From Rhizobium sp. NFR07 (GTDB lineage: Bacteria; Pseudomonadota; Alphaproteobacteria; Rhizobiales; Rhizobiaceae): a DNA stretch of 64,000 bases. Both the position numbers and the translations under genes were made by a program. The notes beneath the pieces were generated by a model. The model ran no database searches. It saw nothing but the letters and a program-made list of their open reading frames with translations, and was not told the origin of the DNA. Every line of letters starts with the position of its first letter. The first letter of the stretch is position 1. The stretch spans positions 1-64,000 of the forward strand of contig NZ_FOKM01000013.1 in assembly GCF_900111905.1 (NCBI RefSeq), given 5' to 3'. Shown in pieces: positions 51,950 through 61,314 of this stretch.

Positions 51950-52957
51950 ATGTCAAATTCCGCAGAGGCCGGCGGCCAGCCTGCCCGCAGCCTGAGGGAC
52001 CGGTTCCCGCTGGCAGCCCTCATTCTCGAGCGCTGTCTCCTCTCGCTCATCCTTCTCCTTGCTGTTTCCGTGCTGATCTTTGCCGGCGTGGAAGCCCTGC
52101 CCGGCGATTTCGCCACTACCTATCTCGGCCAGTCGGCAACGCCCCAGGCGGTCGCCAACATCCGCGCCGATCTCGGCCTCGACCGGCCCGTCGTCACCCG
52201 CTATTTCGACTGGCTGGGCGGCGTCGTGCAGGGTGATTTCGGGACATCATGGGCAAGCCGGAACTCGGTTTCCGAACAGGTCGGCAACCGTCTCGGCAAT
52301 TCGCTCTTCCTTGCAGGCTTCGCCGCAATCATCGCCGTTCCCCTGGCGATCGGGCTCGGCATGCTGTCGGTGCATTTCCGCGACCGCATGCCCGACAAGA
52401 TCATCAACGTGATCTCGCTGGCGGCGATCTCGCTGCCGGAATTCTTCATCGGCTACCTGCTGATCCTCTATTTCGCCGTCGATTTCGGCATCGCGACCTT
52501 CCCGGCGACGGTCTATCAGGGCATGGGTTTTCTGGAGCGCGTCCAGACGATCGCGCTTCCGACGGCGACGCTGGTGCTCGTCGTGCTGGCCCACATGATG
52601 CGCATGACGCGCGCCGCCATCCTGTCGGTCATGTCGTCCGCCTATATGGAAACCGCCGAGCTGAAGGGCCTGTCCAGCTGGCGGGCGATCGTCAAGCATG
52701 CGGCACCGAACGCGCTTGCGCCGATCATCAACGTGGTCGCGCTCAACCTTGCCTATCTCGTCGTCGGCGTCGTGGTGGTCGAAGTGGTCTTCGTCTATCC
52801 GGGCATGGGCCAGTACATGGTCGATGCGGTGACGGTGCGCGACATGCCGGTGGTGCAGGCCTGCGGCCTGATCTTCGCCGCCGTCTATATCCTGCTCAAC
52901 ATGGTGGCTGACATCCTTGCGATCGTCGCCAACCCGCGCCTGAGGCATCCGCGATGA
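51950..52957 (+). CDS. ABC transporter permease (DppB/OppB type)
   Basis: A 335-aa inner-membrane permease with six predicted spans, first at residues 25-45 (LSLILLLAVSVLIFAGVEALP). It has the periplasmic segment typical of the B-type (GLDRPVVTRYFDWLGGVVQGDFGTSW in pieces, about 64-100) and the ATPase-contact EAA loop AELKGLSSWRAIVKHAAPNA (about 236-255). It overlaps the second permease by four bases. Confidence 0.92.
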   Translation: MSNSAEAGGQPARSLRDRFPLAALILERCLLSLILLLAVSVLIFAGVEALPGDFATTYLGQSATPQAVANIRADLGLDRPVVTRYFDWLGGVVQGDFGTSWASRNSVSEQVGNRLGNSLFLAGFAAIIAVPLAIGLGMLSVHFRDRMPDKIINVISLAAISLPEFFIGYLLILYFAVDFGIATFPATVYQGMGFLERVQTIALPTATLVLVVLAHMMRMTRAAILSVMSSAYMETAELKGLSSWRAIVKHAAPNALAPIINVVALNLAYLVVGVVVVEVVFVYPGMGQYMVDAVTVRDMPVVQACGLIFAAVYILLNMVADILAIVANPRLRHPR

Positions 52958-53781
52958 GATTGAGAGAAATCCCCATCACCGCCTGGGTCGGTCTTTTCGG
53001 CATCGCGCTCGTCGTCTTCTGCGCCCTTTTCGCCCCGCTGATCGCGCCATATGGCGAAACGGAAGTGGTCGGAGGCGTCTGGCAGGCGGGCGACAGCCAG
53101 TTCTTCTTCGGCTTGGACAATCTCGGTCGCGACATCCTCTCGCGGCTGATCTACGGCACCCGTACGACGCTCTTCGTAGCGCTGGCAGCGACCGTGATCT
53201 CCTTTTCGCTCGGCATCATTCTGAGCTTCACCGCCGCCGTCTCCGGCGGGCTGGTGGACACGGTCTTCTCCCGCTTCAACGACCTGATGATGTCGATCCC
53301 GACGCTGATCTTCGCGCTCGTGGTGCTGGCCGTGCTGCCGCAATATCTGTTCGTCCTGATCCTCGTCATGGCGGTGCTCGATTCGACCCGCGTCTACCGT
53401 CTCGGCCGCGCCGTGGCGCTCGATGTCGCGGTGATGGAATTCGTCGAGGCGGCAAAACTGCGCGGCGAAGGCAAGACCTGGATCATCTTTCGCGAGATCC
53501 TGCCGAATACGCTCTCGCCGCTGCTTGCCGAATTCGGCCTGCGTTTCGCCTTCGCAATCCTGTTCCTTTCCACCCTCTCCTTCCTCGGCCTCGGCATCCA
53601 GCCGCCGACGGCAGACTGGGGCGGCATGGTGAAGGACAACAAGGACGGCATCATCTTCGGCATTCCCGCAGCGCTCGTGCCCGGCGGCGCGATCGCGGCT
53701 CTCTGCATCTGCGTCAACCTGGTGGTCGACTGGCTGCTGAAACGAACCTCCAGCCTGAAGGGAGGCCGTGGCGATGCCTGA
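52954..53781 (+). CDS. ABC transporter permease (DppC/OppC type)
   Basis: A 275-aa inner-membrane permease. It has one span near residues 10-30, then the C-type segment FFGLDNLGRDILSRLIYGTRT (in pieces about 52-72), five further spans and the EAA loop AAKLRGEGKTWIIFREILPNT (in pieces about 165-185). The start overlaps the first permease stop. The C-terminus overlaps the ATPase start. Confidence 0.92.
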   Translation: MRLREIPITAWVGLFGIALVVFCALFAPLIAPYGETEVVGGVWQAGDSQFFFGLDNLGRDILSRLIYGTRTTLFVALAATVISFSLGIILSFTAAVSGGLVDTVFSRFNDLMMSIPTLIFALVVLAVLPQYLFVLILVMAVLDSTRVYRLGRAVALDVAVMEFVEAAKLRGEGKTWIIFREILPNTLSPLLAEFGLRFAFAILFLSTLSFLGLGIQPPTADWGGMVKDNKDGIIFGIPAALVPGGAIAALCICVNLVVDWLLKRTSSLKGGRGDA

Positions 53782-55411
53782 TCAACACCTTCTCTCCGTC
53801 CGCGATCTCAAGATCGAGGCGACCAGCTACCCGCCCGGTGAGCCACCGAAGCGGATCACCATCGTCGACGGCGTTTCCTTCGATCTCGCCAAGGGCAAGG
53901 TTCTCGGCCTGATCGGCGAATCCGGCGCCGGCAAATCGACGATCGGCCTCTCTGCGCTCGCCTATGGTCGCGGCGGCGCCGAGATCACCGGCGGCGAAGT
54001 GAAGCTCGACGGCACCGATATCCTCAAGCTCGGCAAGGGCGGCATCCGCAAACTGCGCGGCGCCCGCATCTGCTACGTGGCACAGTCGGCGGCGGCCGCC
54101 TTTAACCCCGCCCACAAGCTGGGCGATCAGGTGATCGAAGCGACCGTCAAGCATGGGCTGATGAGCAAGGACGAGGCGCGCAAACGGGCGCTCTATCTCT
54201 TCCAGGTTCTTGGCCTGCCGAATCCTGAAACCTTCGGCGAACGTTTTCCGCACCAGGTTTCAGGCGGCCAGTTGCAACGTGCGATGACGGCGATGGCGCT
54301 CTGCTCCAACCCTGACCTGATCGTCTTCGACGAACCGACGACTGCACTCGACGTGACGACCCAGATCGACGTTTTGGCCGCGATCAAGCACGCGATCGAG
54401 GAAACGGATACGGCCGCCCTTTACATCACCCACGACCTTGCCGTCGTGGCGCAGATCTCGGACGACATCATGGTTCTGCGTCACGGCAAGACAGTGGAAT
54501 ACGGATCGGTGCAGCAGATCATCGAAGCACCGACTGAGGATTACACCCGGGCACTCGTCAATGTCCGCCAGGAGACTCGCCACGAAGCACCCGATCAATC
54601 GAAGGCGCTGTTGAAGGTTGACAATGTCAGCGCCCAATATTCCAACGGCTTCAAGGTACTTCACGGCGTTTCCCTGCATCTGTGCAAGGGCCAGACGCTT
54701 GCGATCGTCGGTGAATCCGGCTCAGGAAAGTCGACGCTGGCACGCGTCATCACCGGGCTTCTGCCGCCGAGCGGCGGCGCGATCACCTTCGAAGGCAAGC
54801 CGCTGACGCCGACGCTAAGGAGCCGGCCGCGTGATGACCTGCGCCGCATCCAGCTCATCTATCAGATGGCCGATACGGCGATGAACCCGCGCCAGACGGT
54901 GCGCGACATCATCGGCCGGCCTTTGACTTTCTATTACGGACTGCGCGGTGCCGCGAAGACGGCGCGCGTGAAGGAGCTGCTCGACCAGATCGAGATGGGC
55001 AACGGCTTCATCGATCGCTATCCGGCCGAGCTTTCCGGCGGACAGAAACAGCGCGTCGCGATCGCCCGCGCATTGGCCGCAAAACCCGAACTGATCCTCT
55101 GCGACGAGCCGACCTCGGCACTCGATCCGCTCGTGGCGGAGGGCATTCTGAAGCTCTTGATGAAGCTGCAGGAGGAGCAGCAGCTTTCCTATGTCTTCAT
55201 CACCCACGACATCGCCATCGTAAAGGCGATAGCGGATTCGGTCGCGGTCATGCATCGCGGCAAGCTGGTACGCTTCGGGCCGAAATCCCAGGCACTCTCG
55301 CCACCCTTCGACGACTATACCGACCTCCTGCTCAAATCCGTGCCCGAGATGCAGCTCGGCTGGCTGGAGCAGGTGCTGAACACCCGGCGCATGGCAAGTG
55401 CCGGAAACTGA
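53774..55411 (+). CDS. Fused double ABC ATPase (DppD-DppF type)
   Basis: A 545-aa protein with two complete nucleotide-binding domains. The first has Walker A GESGAGKST (about 49-57), signature VSGGQLQRA and Walker B LIVFDEPTTALD. The second has Walker A GESGSGKST (about 316-324), signature LSGGQKQRV and Walker B LILCDEPTSALD. The ATG with GGAGG eight bases upstream is taken over a GTG two codons earlier. The fused layout replaces separate D and F subunits and powers the two permeases. Confidence 0.92.
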   Translation: MPDQHLLSVRDLKIEATSYPPGEPPKRITIVDGVSFDLAKGKVLGLIGESGAGKSTIGLSALAYGRGGAEITGGEVKLDGTDILKLGKGGIRKLRGARICYVAQSAAAAFNPAHKLGDQVIEATVKHGLMSKDEARKRALYLFQVLGLPNPETFGERFPHQVSGGQLQRAMTAMALCSNPDLIVFDEPTTALDVTTQIDVLAAIKHAIEETDTAALYITHDLAVVAQISDDIMVLRHGKTVEYGSVQQIIEAPTEDYTRALVNVRQETRHEAPDQSKALLKVDNVSAQYSNGFKVLHGVSLHLCKGQTLAIVGESGSGKSTLARVITGLLPPSGGAITFEGKPLTPTLRSRPRDDLRRIQLIYQMADTAMNPRQTVRDIIGRPLTFYYGLRGAAKTARVKELLDQIEMGNGFIDRYPAELSGGQKQRVAIARALAAKPELILCDEPTSALDPLVAEGILKLLMKLQEEQQLSYVFITHDIAIVKAIADSVAVMHRGKLVRFGPKSQALSPPFDDYTDLLLKSVPEMQLGWLEQVLNTRRMASAGN

Positions 55412-55432
55412 AGATCGAGAGTTGAAAGCAGA

Positions 55433-57439
55433 ATGCGCATGGCTGACCGTTCCTTCACCGTCATCGAAAACCAGTGGATCAGGCTGAAGGACGGGACCCG
55501 GCTTGCCGCCCGCATCTGGATGCCGGATGGTGTAGAGGCCGATCCGGTGCCGGCCGTCTTCGAATTTCTGCCCTATCGCAAACGGGACGGGACGAGCCCG
55601 CGTGACGAATCCACCTATCCGGTATTCGCCGCGGCAGGCATTGCCGGCGTGCGCGTCGATATCCGCGGCTCGGGCGAATCCGATGGCGTCATCGATGGCG
55701 AATATACCGAGCTGGAACTGGCCAATGCCTGCGAACTGATCGCCTGGATCGCGGAACAGCCCTGGTCGAACGGCTCGGTCGGCATGATGGGCATTTCCTG
55801 GGGTGGCTTCAATTGCCTGCAGGTAGCGGCACTTCGCCCGCCGGCCTTGAAGGCGGTGATATCGATCGCCTCCACGACCGACCGTTACAACGACGACATT
55901 CACTACAAGAACGGCTGCCACCTCTCCGCCCAGCTTTCCTGGGCGGCAACAATGCTGGCCTACCAGTCTCGCTCACCCGATCCGGAAATCGTCGGCGACC
56001 GCTGGCTGGAAATGTGGATGGAGCGGCTGGAGAATGAGCCCTTCTTCATGGAGGAATGGCTTTCCCATCAGCGCCGCGATACATTCTGGAAGCACGGTTC
56101 CATCTGTGAGGATTACTCGGCTATCGAAGTTCCGGCGCTCGTGATCGCCGGTTGGGCCGATGGCTATCGCAACACGCCGTTTCTCGCCGCCGAAGGCTTG
56201 GGCGACAAGGCCAAGGCGCTGGTCGGCCCGTGGGTGCACAAATACCCGCATTTCGCCTGGCCGAAGCCGCGCGCAGATTTCCATGGCGAGGCTATCGCCT
56301 TCTGGAACCGCTGGCTGCGTGACGAGAAGAACGGCATCGAGGACCTGCCTCAAGCCCGTGCCTACATTCTCGACGGACCGAAGCCTGCCAAGCGCCGAGA
56401 TGCCGATCCCGGCTTCTGGGTTTCGAAAAAGCAGTGGAGCGAGCCGGAAAGCGAGTGCTTTTATGTCGACCAGTTCGGCACGTTGCTCGAAGGCATGCCG
56501 ATCCCGCATGCCCCGGCACACGAGATCTATCTCAAGTCGCCGCTCGATACCGGCACTGCCGCCGGCGAGTGGTTTACGCTGAAGCCCGACGCGGAGCTGC
56601 CGGGCGACCAGCGCGGCGACGATGCCGGCTCGCTGACCTTCCAGACGCCGCCACTCGAAGAAGCGAAGGATTATCTCGGCCGTCCCAGCATCACGCTGAC
56701 GCTCCGCGCCGATGCGGAGCTTGCCAATCTATGCGCCCGCATCGTCGATATCCATCCCGACGGCACGGCGACGCGCGTATCCTTCGGTGTCATCAACCTT
56801 GCCCATCGCGACGGCAACGAGGAGCCGAAGCCGCTCGTCCCCGGCGAACCGGTGACGATCCGCCTCGATCTCGATGCCTGCGGCTATCGTTTTGGCGAGG
56901 GCCATCGAATCCGGCTATCGCTTTCCACCGCCTATTGGCCGATGATCCTGCCGCCGCCGGTCGATCCGGGCGTGACGATCGATATCGCTTCGCTCGGTCT
57001 CGCTATGCCGCTGCTCGGCGAGCACGAGACGTTCGAGATGAAGCAACCGGACAATCCCGATCCGCTGCCGAAATATATCGAGCACGCGCCGTCCGAGACG
57101 CGCCGGAACGTGGTCCGCGATCTCGCGACCAACCACACCCGCTATGAAGTGCTGGAGGATACCGGTCTTTTCCAACATCCCGGCACCGGCCTCTCCACCC
57201 GCCAGCTGAAGGAAGAGACTTGGTCCATCAGCCCGGACGATCCGCTGTCGATGACCGGCATTTCGACCTGGACCTGCGACATGAAGCGCGCCCGCTGGTC
57301 GGTTCGCACCATCTCGACGGCGAAGATCGCCTGCACGGCAACGGACTGGCTGATCAGTGCCTCGGTCTTCGCCTATGACGGCGAGAAGCAGATCTTCGAA
57401 AAGACTTTCGAGAAAGCGATCCCGCGCGACCTCATGTGA
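55433..57439 (+). CDS. CocE/NonD-family serine hydrolase
   Basis: A 668-aa protein. The N-terminal alpha/beta hydrolase domain has the nucleophile elbow GISWGG (Ser122), the oxyanion-type segment FLPYRKRDGTSPRD (about 45-58) and VDIRGSGESDG. A helical cap and a C-terminal jelly-roll (about 400-668, with FGVINLAHRDG) follow, as in cocaine esterase and X-Pro dipeptidyl peptidase. No signal peptide is visible, so it is cytoplasmic. It is 21 bases behind the ABC ATPase, so it likely cleaves an imported ester or amide, possibly a peptide. Confidence 0.85.
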   Translation: MRMADRSFTVIENQWIRLKDGTRLAARIWMPDGVEADPVPAVFEFLPYRKRDGTSPRDESTYPVFAAAGIAGVRVDIRGSGESDGVIDGEYTELELANACELIAWIAEQPWSNGSVGMMGISWGGFNCLQVAALRPPALKAVISIASTTDRYNDDIHYKNGCHLSAQLSWAATMLAYQSRSPDPEIVGDRWLEMWMERLENEPFFMEEWLSHQRRDTFWKHGSICEDYSAIEVPALVIAGWADGYRNTPFLAAEGLGDKAKALVGPWVHKYPHFAWPKPRADFHGEAIAFWNRWLRDEKNGIEDLPQARAYILDGPKPAKRRDADPGFWVSKKQWSEPESECFYVDQFGTLLEGMPIPHAPAHEIYLKSPLDTGTAAGEWFTLKPDAELPGDQRGDDAGSLTFQTPPLEEAKDYLGRPSITLTLRADAELANLCARIVDIHPDGTATRVSFGVINLAHRDGNEEPKPLVPGEPVTIRLDLDACGYRFGEGHRIRLSLSTAYWPMILPPPVDPGVTIDIASLGLAMPLLGEHETFEMKQPDNPDPLPKYIEHAPSETRRNVVRDLATNHTRYEVLEDTGLFQHPGTGLSTRQLKEETWSISPDDPLSMTGISTWTCDMKRARWSVRTISTAKIACTATDWLISASVFAYDGEKQIFEKTFEKAIPRDLM

Positions 57440-57515
57440 GGGCGAAACAGCACGGCGACGTGAATTGACCGAAGTCCTCGCGAGGAACACAGTCATGACA
57501 ACCGGAGGAATTGTC

Positions 57516-58217
57516 ATGAGAAGATTTGCACCTCGAAGCCTTGGCGCTGGACTGGCCGCATTGCTGCTCGCCTTGCCTGCGACCGCCTCTCTGGCGGCGG
57601 AGACGGCCGTGGTAATTCCGGCTCCGCTCGTGGATGAGGCATCAAAGGGAGGCAGCGAGACAGCGGTCTTCGCCGGCGGCTGCTTCTGGGGAGTGCAGGG
57701 CGTCTTCCAGCATGTGAAAGGCGTAAAGAATGCCGTTTCCGGTTATTCCGGCGGAGCACGGGAAACCGCGACCTACGAAACCGTCAGCGGCGGCAGGAGC
57801 GGCCACGCGGAATCCGTCGAGGTCACTTTCGATCCCAAGGAAGTGAGCTACGGCACGCTGCTGCAGATATTTTTCTCGGTGGCGCATAATCCGACCCAGC
57901 TGAATTTTCAGGGGCCGGATCACGGCACGCAGTACCGCTCGGCGATATTCGTCGCGAGCGACGACCAGAAGAAGGTGGCCGAAGCCTATATCGCTCAGCT
58001 TTCCAGGACCGGGCTTTTTCACGCGCCGATCGTCACCAAGGTATCGACGCTCGAGGCTTTCTACCCGGCGGAAAAATACCATCAGGATTTCCTGACGCTG
58101 AACCCGGATTATCCCTACATCGTCTATAACGACATGCCGAAGATCGACAATCTGAAGGCCATCTTCCCGACGGCCTTCAGAGCCAATCCTGTGCTGGTCT
58201 CGAAAGCGAAGACTTAA
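57516..58217 (+). CDS. msrA: Exported peptide-methionine (S)-S-oxide reductase
   Basis: A 233-aa MsrA with an N-terminal Sec-type signal (MRRFAPRSLGAGLAALLLAL, cleavage near ASLAAE). The catalytic motif is GGCFWGVQG (about 52-60), followed by SGYSGG, NPTQLNFQGPDHGTQYRSAIF and the C-terminal FYPAEKYHQDFL. The ATG is chosen for the GGAGGAATT site. A longer open frame upstream overlaps the hydrolase gene and lacks such a site. It should repair oxidised methionines in the periplasm. Confidence 0.92.
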   Translation: MRRFAPRSLGAGLAALLLALPATASLAAETAVVIPAPLVDEASKGGSETAVFAGGCFWGVQGVFQHVKGVKNAVSGYSGGARETATYETVSGGRSGHAESVEVTFDPKEVSYGTLLQIFFSVAHNPTQLNFQGPDHGTQYRSAIFVASDDQKKVAEAYIAQLSRTGLFHAPIVTKVSTLEAFYPAEKYHQDFLTLNPDYPYIVYNDMPKIDNLKAIFPTAFRANPVLVSKAKT

Positions 58218-58340
58218 GCCTTCGCTGAGTCGGCCAGGAATTTCAGCGCATGAACCACGCGTTTGGCATCTGTCGTCGGTCTGTTGGCGGTGCTCTCAAG
58301 CAAGGAAGCGATGCCCAGTGACCACGCCCGGCCGCCGGCA

Positions 58341-58757
58341 TCACAGCGCCGAGCTGATGATGTTACAAAGCCCAGTACGCACGACGTCCTTGCTGGTCAG
58401 CTGCCCGGCCTGGATATCGAAGACTGCATCGACGCGCACGCCCGCGCCCTTCTGGCGGGCGACGACACGCAGTGTTTGGATGCGGCCGCTTCCGGTGGTT
58501 TCCTGATAGGCATCGATCGAGGAGAGTTCCTTGTTGACCTTGATGCCGGAGAAGCCCTCCGCGGAAACCGCCATCGCGAGATTCTTCAGCACGGCTGCGG
58601 ATTTCGCCTTCGGAAACTCTTGCCAAGTCCTGTAGCTCAGCGCGGTCATCATCGGCACACCCGATACCTTGAAATTTGCCTCGCAGGACGCCGCCTCGGC
58701 AAAGCCCGCGCCCGTGATCAGCACAGCTGCCGTCATCGCAATGATTTTCAATTTCAT
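58341..58757 (-). CDS. Secreted hypothetical protein (138 aa)
   Basis: The ATG has a good AGGAG ribosome site. The first 23 residues form a clear signal peptide (MKLKIIAMTAAVLITGAGFA, cleavage at AEA-ASCE). The mature part of about 115 residues has two cysteines, near its start (SCEANF) and end (GLCNII), that could form a disulfide, with a helical repeat YRTWQEFPKAKSAAVLKNLA. I do not recognise a family. Codon use resembles the surrounding genes. Confidence 0.7.
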   Translation of the reverse strand: MKLKIIAMTAAVLITGAGFAEAASCEANFKVSGVPMMTALSYRTWQEFPKAKSAAVLKNLAMAVSAEGFSGIKVNKELSSIDAYQETTGSGRIQTLRVVARQKGAGVRVDAVFDIQAGQLTSKDVVRTGLCNIISSAL

Positions 58758-59148
58758 CTCCTGAAAGGTACTTTTTCGAAACGTAGAGGAAGTATCCGAG
58801 TTCAGATTGAATTAAAACAGGAAAAGGTATGAGCAGCAGCAGCAACCGCCGCAGTTGCCGAGCCTGGGAATGTATGCTGCGATGTCTAATCGCCCGACCC
58901 GAAAAGATCTCATTAGACATGGCATGTTGCGCGCCTTCGACGGGGAGAAGGCAGCTATGAGCAACAAGCACATATGCTTCAGCGGAAGCTATTGAATCAT
59001 CCCAATCATTGGCCAGTCTTCTGCATCGGGCTCGTATGGTGCAACTAGGCGTGACATCGTGCCGAATGTCGAGCACAGGGACTGCAAAGGCCTCAAAAAT
59101 AGAGCGGAAAACTTTCATCTGCCGCTACGAAAGTAAGAAGGGATGACG
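58758..59148. other. Gene-poor, possibly scarred region
   Basis: Roughly 390 bases of lower GC than the neighbours. A minus-strand frame beginning MKVFRSIFEAFAVPVLDIRHD (59118 downward) opens like a protein but then runs out of frame through the secreted protein gene. A 43-codon plus-strand frame (58829-58960) is rich in Arg, Ser and Cys. Neither is convincing. The lack of clear genes, together with the clipped frame next door, suggests deletion remnants. Confidence 0.3.
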
Positions 59149-59226
59149 CTAGACCATAAACCTTTCGACGGCCTGCACTGGTTCGCGGTTGGCGATAAGC
59201 GTCGGGAGGTCGGTGATCCCGGTCAT
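59149..59226 (-). pseudogene. Truncated 25-codon frame coupled to the esterase stop
   Basis: An ATG overlaps the esterase stop (ATGA) and opens MTGITDLPTLIANREPVQAV, ending six codons later at TAG. The coupling resembles a normal operon junction and the peptide looks like the start of a longer protein, so this may be the stub of a deleted downstream gene. The family is not recognised. Confidence 0.3.
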
Positions 59227-60143
59227 GCCGACGCCGCCATGCTTCGAATTACGATGCAGAGCGCATCGAAACCCTCCCTGGCGCCGGGGCTCATATATCG
59301 TGCGCGCAGCCAGGAATGCACAATCTGCGGCTCAACGCGCAGGGTGACTTCGACACCGGCCTGCTTTAACCTGTCGGCATAAAGCGTGCTGTCATCCCGG
59401 AGCGGATCGAAATGCGCTGCCGTAATATAGGCCGGAGGTAGGCCCGACAGATCATGCGCTAGAAGCGGATGCGCCACCGGCTCGTCTTCCGGCGCCTTCA
59501 ATACGGCACTGTAATAGGCCACGTCCGCGGTTGTCAGACCGGGTGCATTGGCCATCTCGGTATAAGAGCCAGACACCAGATCGCCGCCGAGCGCAGGATA
59601 GATCAAAACCTGGCCGACGAGACCCGAGAGGTTTTCGTCGCGCGCGCGCAGGGCAAGCCCTGCCGCAAGGTTGCCGCCGGCGCTATCACCTACTACCACG
59701 ACCCGCCTTCCCTCGCCGAGAAGCTGCTTCAGCACACCGAAGCAGTCGTCCGTCTGGGACGGCCAGACATGCTCGGGCGCCAGCCGGTAGTCGACCGAGA
59801 CCAGCTCCGCTTCGGCGAACTCGGCAATCTCGGCGCAAATCGCATGATGGCTTTGCAGCGAGCCGACGACGAAACCGCCTCCATGCAGATAGAGCAGGAC
59901 CGTATCGGTCGTGATCGCCGCCGGCCGGTACCGACGGATCGGCACGAACAGCACCTCGTCGAACCATATCATGCCGGTCGGCAACGGCCTGTCGAACCGG
60001 GCGCAGAGTGCATCATACCATTCGCGCTGCTGTGAAATCGGCGCGTCCACCGCATCTTCCGGGTAGAAACTGTTGTAGACATCCAGAAATTCGAGAATGC
60101 CAGGCTCATCGGGCATCGGCACATGCGAGCTATTCGTGTCCAT
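59223..60143 (-). CDS. Alpha/beta hydrolase of the hormone-sensitive lipase family (esterase/lipase)
   Basis: A 306-aa cytoplasmic esterase. It has the oxyanion motif LYLHGGGFVVGS (about 85-96), DYRLAPEH (118-125), nucleophile elbow GDSAGG (Ser154), acid in AHFDPLRDD and catalytic His in PQIVHSWLRARY. The start chosen is MDTNSSHVPMP. An ATG seven codons earlier is possible. It is divergent from the dehydrogenase gene at the right. The natural substrate is unknown. Short-chain esters are typical for the family. Confidence 0.88.
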   Translation of the reverse strand: MDTNSSHVPMPDEPGILEFLDVYNSFYPEDAVDAPISQQREWYDALCARFDRPLPTGMIWFDEVLFVPIRRYRPAAITTDTVLLYLHGGGFVVGSLQSHHAICAEIAEFAEAELVSVDYRLAPEHVWPSQTDDCFGVLKQLLGEGRRVVVVGDSAGGNLAAGLALRARDENLSGLVGQVLIYPALGGDLVSGSYTEMANAPGLTTADVAYYSAVLKAPEDEPVAHPLLAHDLSGLPPAYITAAHFDPLRDDSTLYADRLKQAGVEVTLRVEPQIVHSWLRARYMSPGAREGFDALCIVIRSMAASA

Positions 60144-60305
60144 GGTGCAGCTATCCTTGATCATCGCTGGACCGAACCTAGGCAAGCCGCCGGCCGGCCG
60201 CAAACGTCAATTAAACGTGATGCTTAAGGTATTCGAGTTTGACAACCGCATCCTTGCCAATCTCTATGCTGAACCTAGCTTTCATCCTGATATCAAAGGC
60301 CGCGG

Positions 60306-61304
60306 GTGGCAAGACTGAACATGGTCATCGGGGCCGAGCATACATATCGAAGCCGCGCGCTTTGGCTTGAACAAGCAGGCCAATGCAGCTTGCGGGAACA
60401 GGAATTCAGGCCTGCCGAGCGACAGATCGTCGTGAAAAGCCTCTATAGTGGGATAAGTCGGGGTACCGAATCCCTGGTCTTCAACGGCAAGGTGCCACCC
60501 TCGGAACATCACCGGATGCGCGCCCCTTACCAGGAGGGCGATTTCACCTTTCCCGTCAAATACGGCTACTGCCTCGTGGGAAAGGTCGAAAACGGCCCGG
60601 ATTCGCTGCGTGGCAGGACCGTCTTTGCTCTCTACCCGCATCAGGACATATTTGCCATCGAAGCTGAAGGCGTCGAGGTCGTGCCGGAAGGGGTTCCCGC
60701 CGATCGGGCGGTACTTGCCGCCAATATGGAAACGGCCCTCAACATCGTCTGGGATGCCCAGGCAAGTCCGGGCGACCGGATCGTGGTCTTCGGCGCAGGT
60801 GTCGTCGGCCTGCTGACTGCCTATATCGCCTCGCGCATTGTCGGAACCGAGGTCACGATTTGCGACGTCAATCCGGCAAGATCAAAGCCGGCTACCGATC
60901 TCGGCCTCGAATTCCGGCTTCCCGCATCTCTGGACGGCGAATATGATTGCCTGATCAATGCCTCTGCATCCGCCGACGCCCTCGTCCAGGCCCTGCAGCT
61001 CGGCGGCCTTGAAAGCCGGATCGTCGAGGCCAGCTGGTATGGCGACAGGCAGGTCGAGATACCGCTCGGTGGTGTATTTCATGCCAACCGCCTCGCCATC
61101 ATCGGCTCGCAAGTCGGTTCGTTACCGCCCCACAAGCGCGCGCGCTGGACCTACAGCCGACGGCTCGCGAAAGCGCTGGAACTGCTTCGGGATGACAGGC
61201 TTGATTGTCTGATTACAGGCGAAACACCTTTCAACGACCTGAAGGACCGGTACGCAGATATTCTCAGGTCATCACTCACCCTTTGTCACCGCATCGCCTA
61301 TTGA
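60306..61304 (+). CDS. Medium-chain dehydrogenase/reductase, zinc-less type, first gene of the right-edge operon
   Basis: A 332-aa MDR-superfamily oxidoreductase. The N-terminal GroES-like part reads IVVKSLYSGISRGTESLVFNG, where zinc enzymes have GICGTD, so the catalytic zinc cysteine is absent. The Rossmann motif is VVFGAGVVGLLTAYIASRI (about 159-177). The C-terminal segment is unusual (GSQVGSLPPHKRARWTYSRRL). The frame opens with GTG. An ATG five codons later is an alternative. It is followed after ten bases by the pterin-synthase homologue, and belongs to a pathway with it, a glycosyltransferase and a methyltransferase. Confidence 0.8.
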   Translation: MARLNMVIGAEHTYRSRALWLEQAGQCSLREQEFRPAERQIVVKSLYSGISRGTESLVFNGKVPPSEHHRMRAPYQEGDFTFPVKYGYCLVGKVENGPDSLRGRTVFALYPHQDIFAIEAEGVEVVPEGVPADRAVLAANMETALNIVWDAQASPGDRIVVFGAGVVGLLTAYIASRIVGTEVTICDVNPARSKPATDLGLEFRLPASLDGEYDCLINASASADALVQALQLGGLESRIVEASWYGDRQVEIPLGGVFHANRLAIIGSQVGSLPPHKRARWTYSRRLAKALELLRDDRLDCLITGETPFNDLKDRYADILRSSLTLCHRIAY

Positions 61305-61314
61305 GGACATCATA

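Noticed and set aside
58214..58350. Minus-strand frame ending DAKRVVHALKFLADSAKA after the secreted protein gene
   Set aside because: Looks protein-like but has no start and overlaps the end of the secreted protein gene in another frame. It could be the C-terminus of a decayed gene, and the evidence is too thin to call.
58829..58960. 43-codon plus-strand frame with AGGAAAAGG upstream
   Set aside because: Composition is Arg/Ser/Cys-rich and low-complexity at the start. No sign of a fold, and it overlaps the promoter region of the divergent gene.
58363..59118. 251-codon minus-strand frame starting MKVFRSIFEAF
   Set aside because: Its second half is the out-of-frame reading of a gene with a clear signal peptide and ribosome site.
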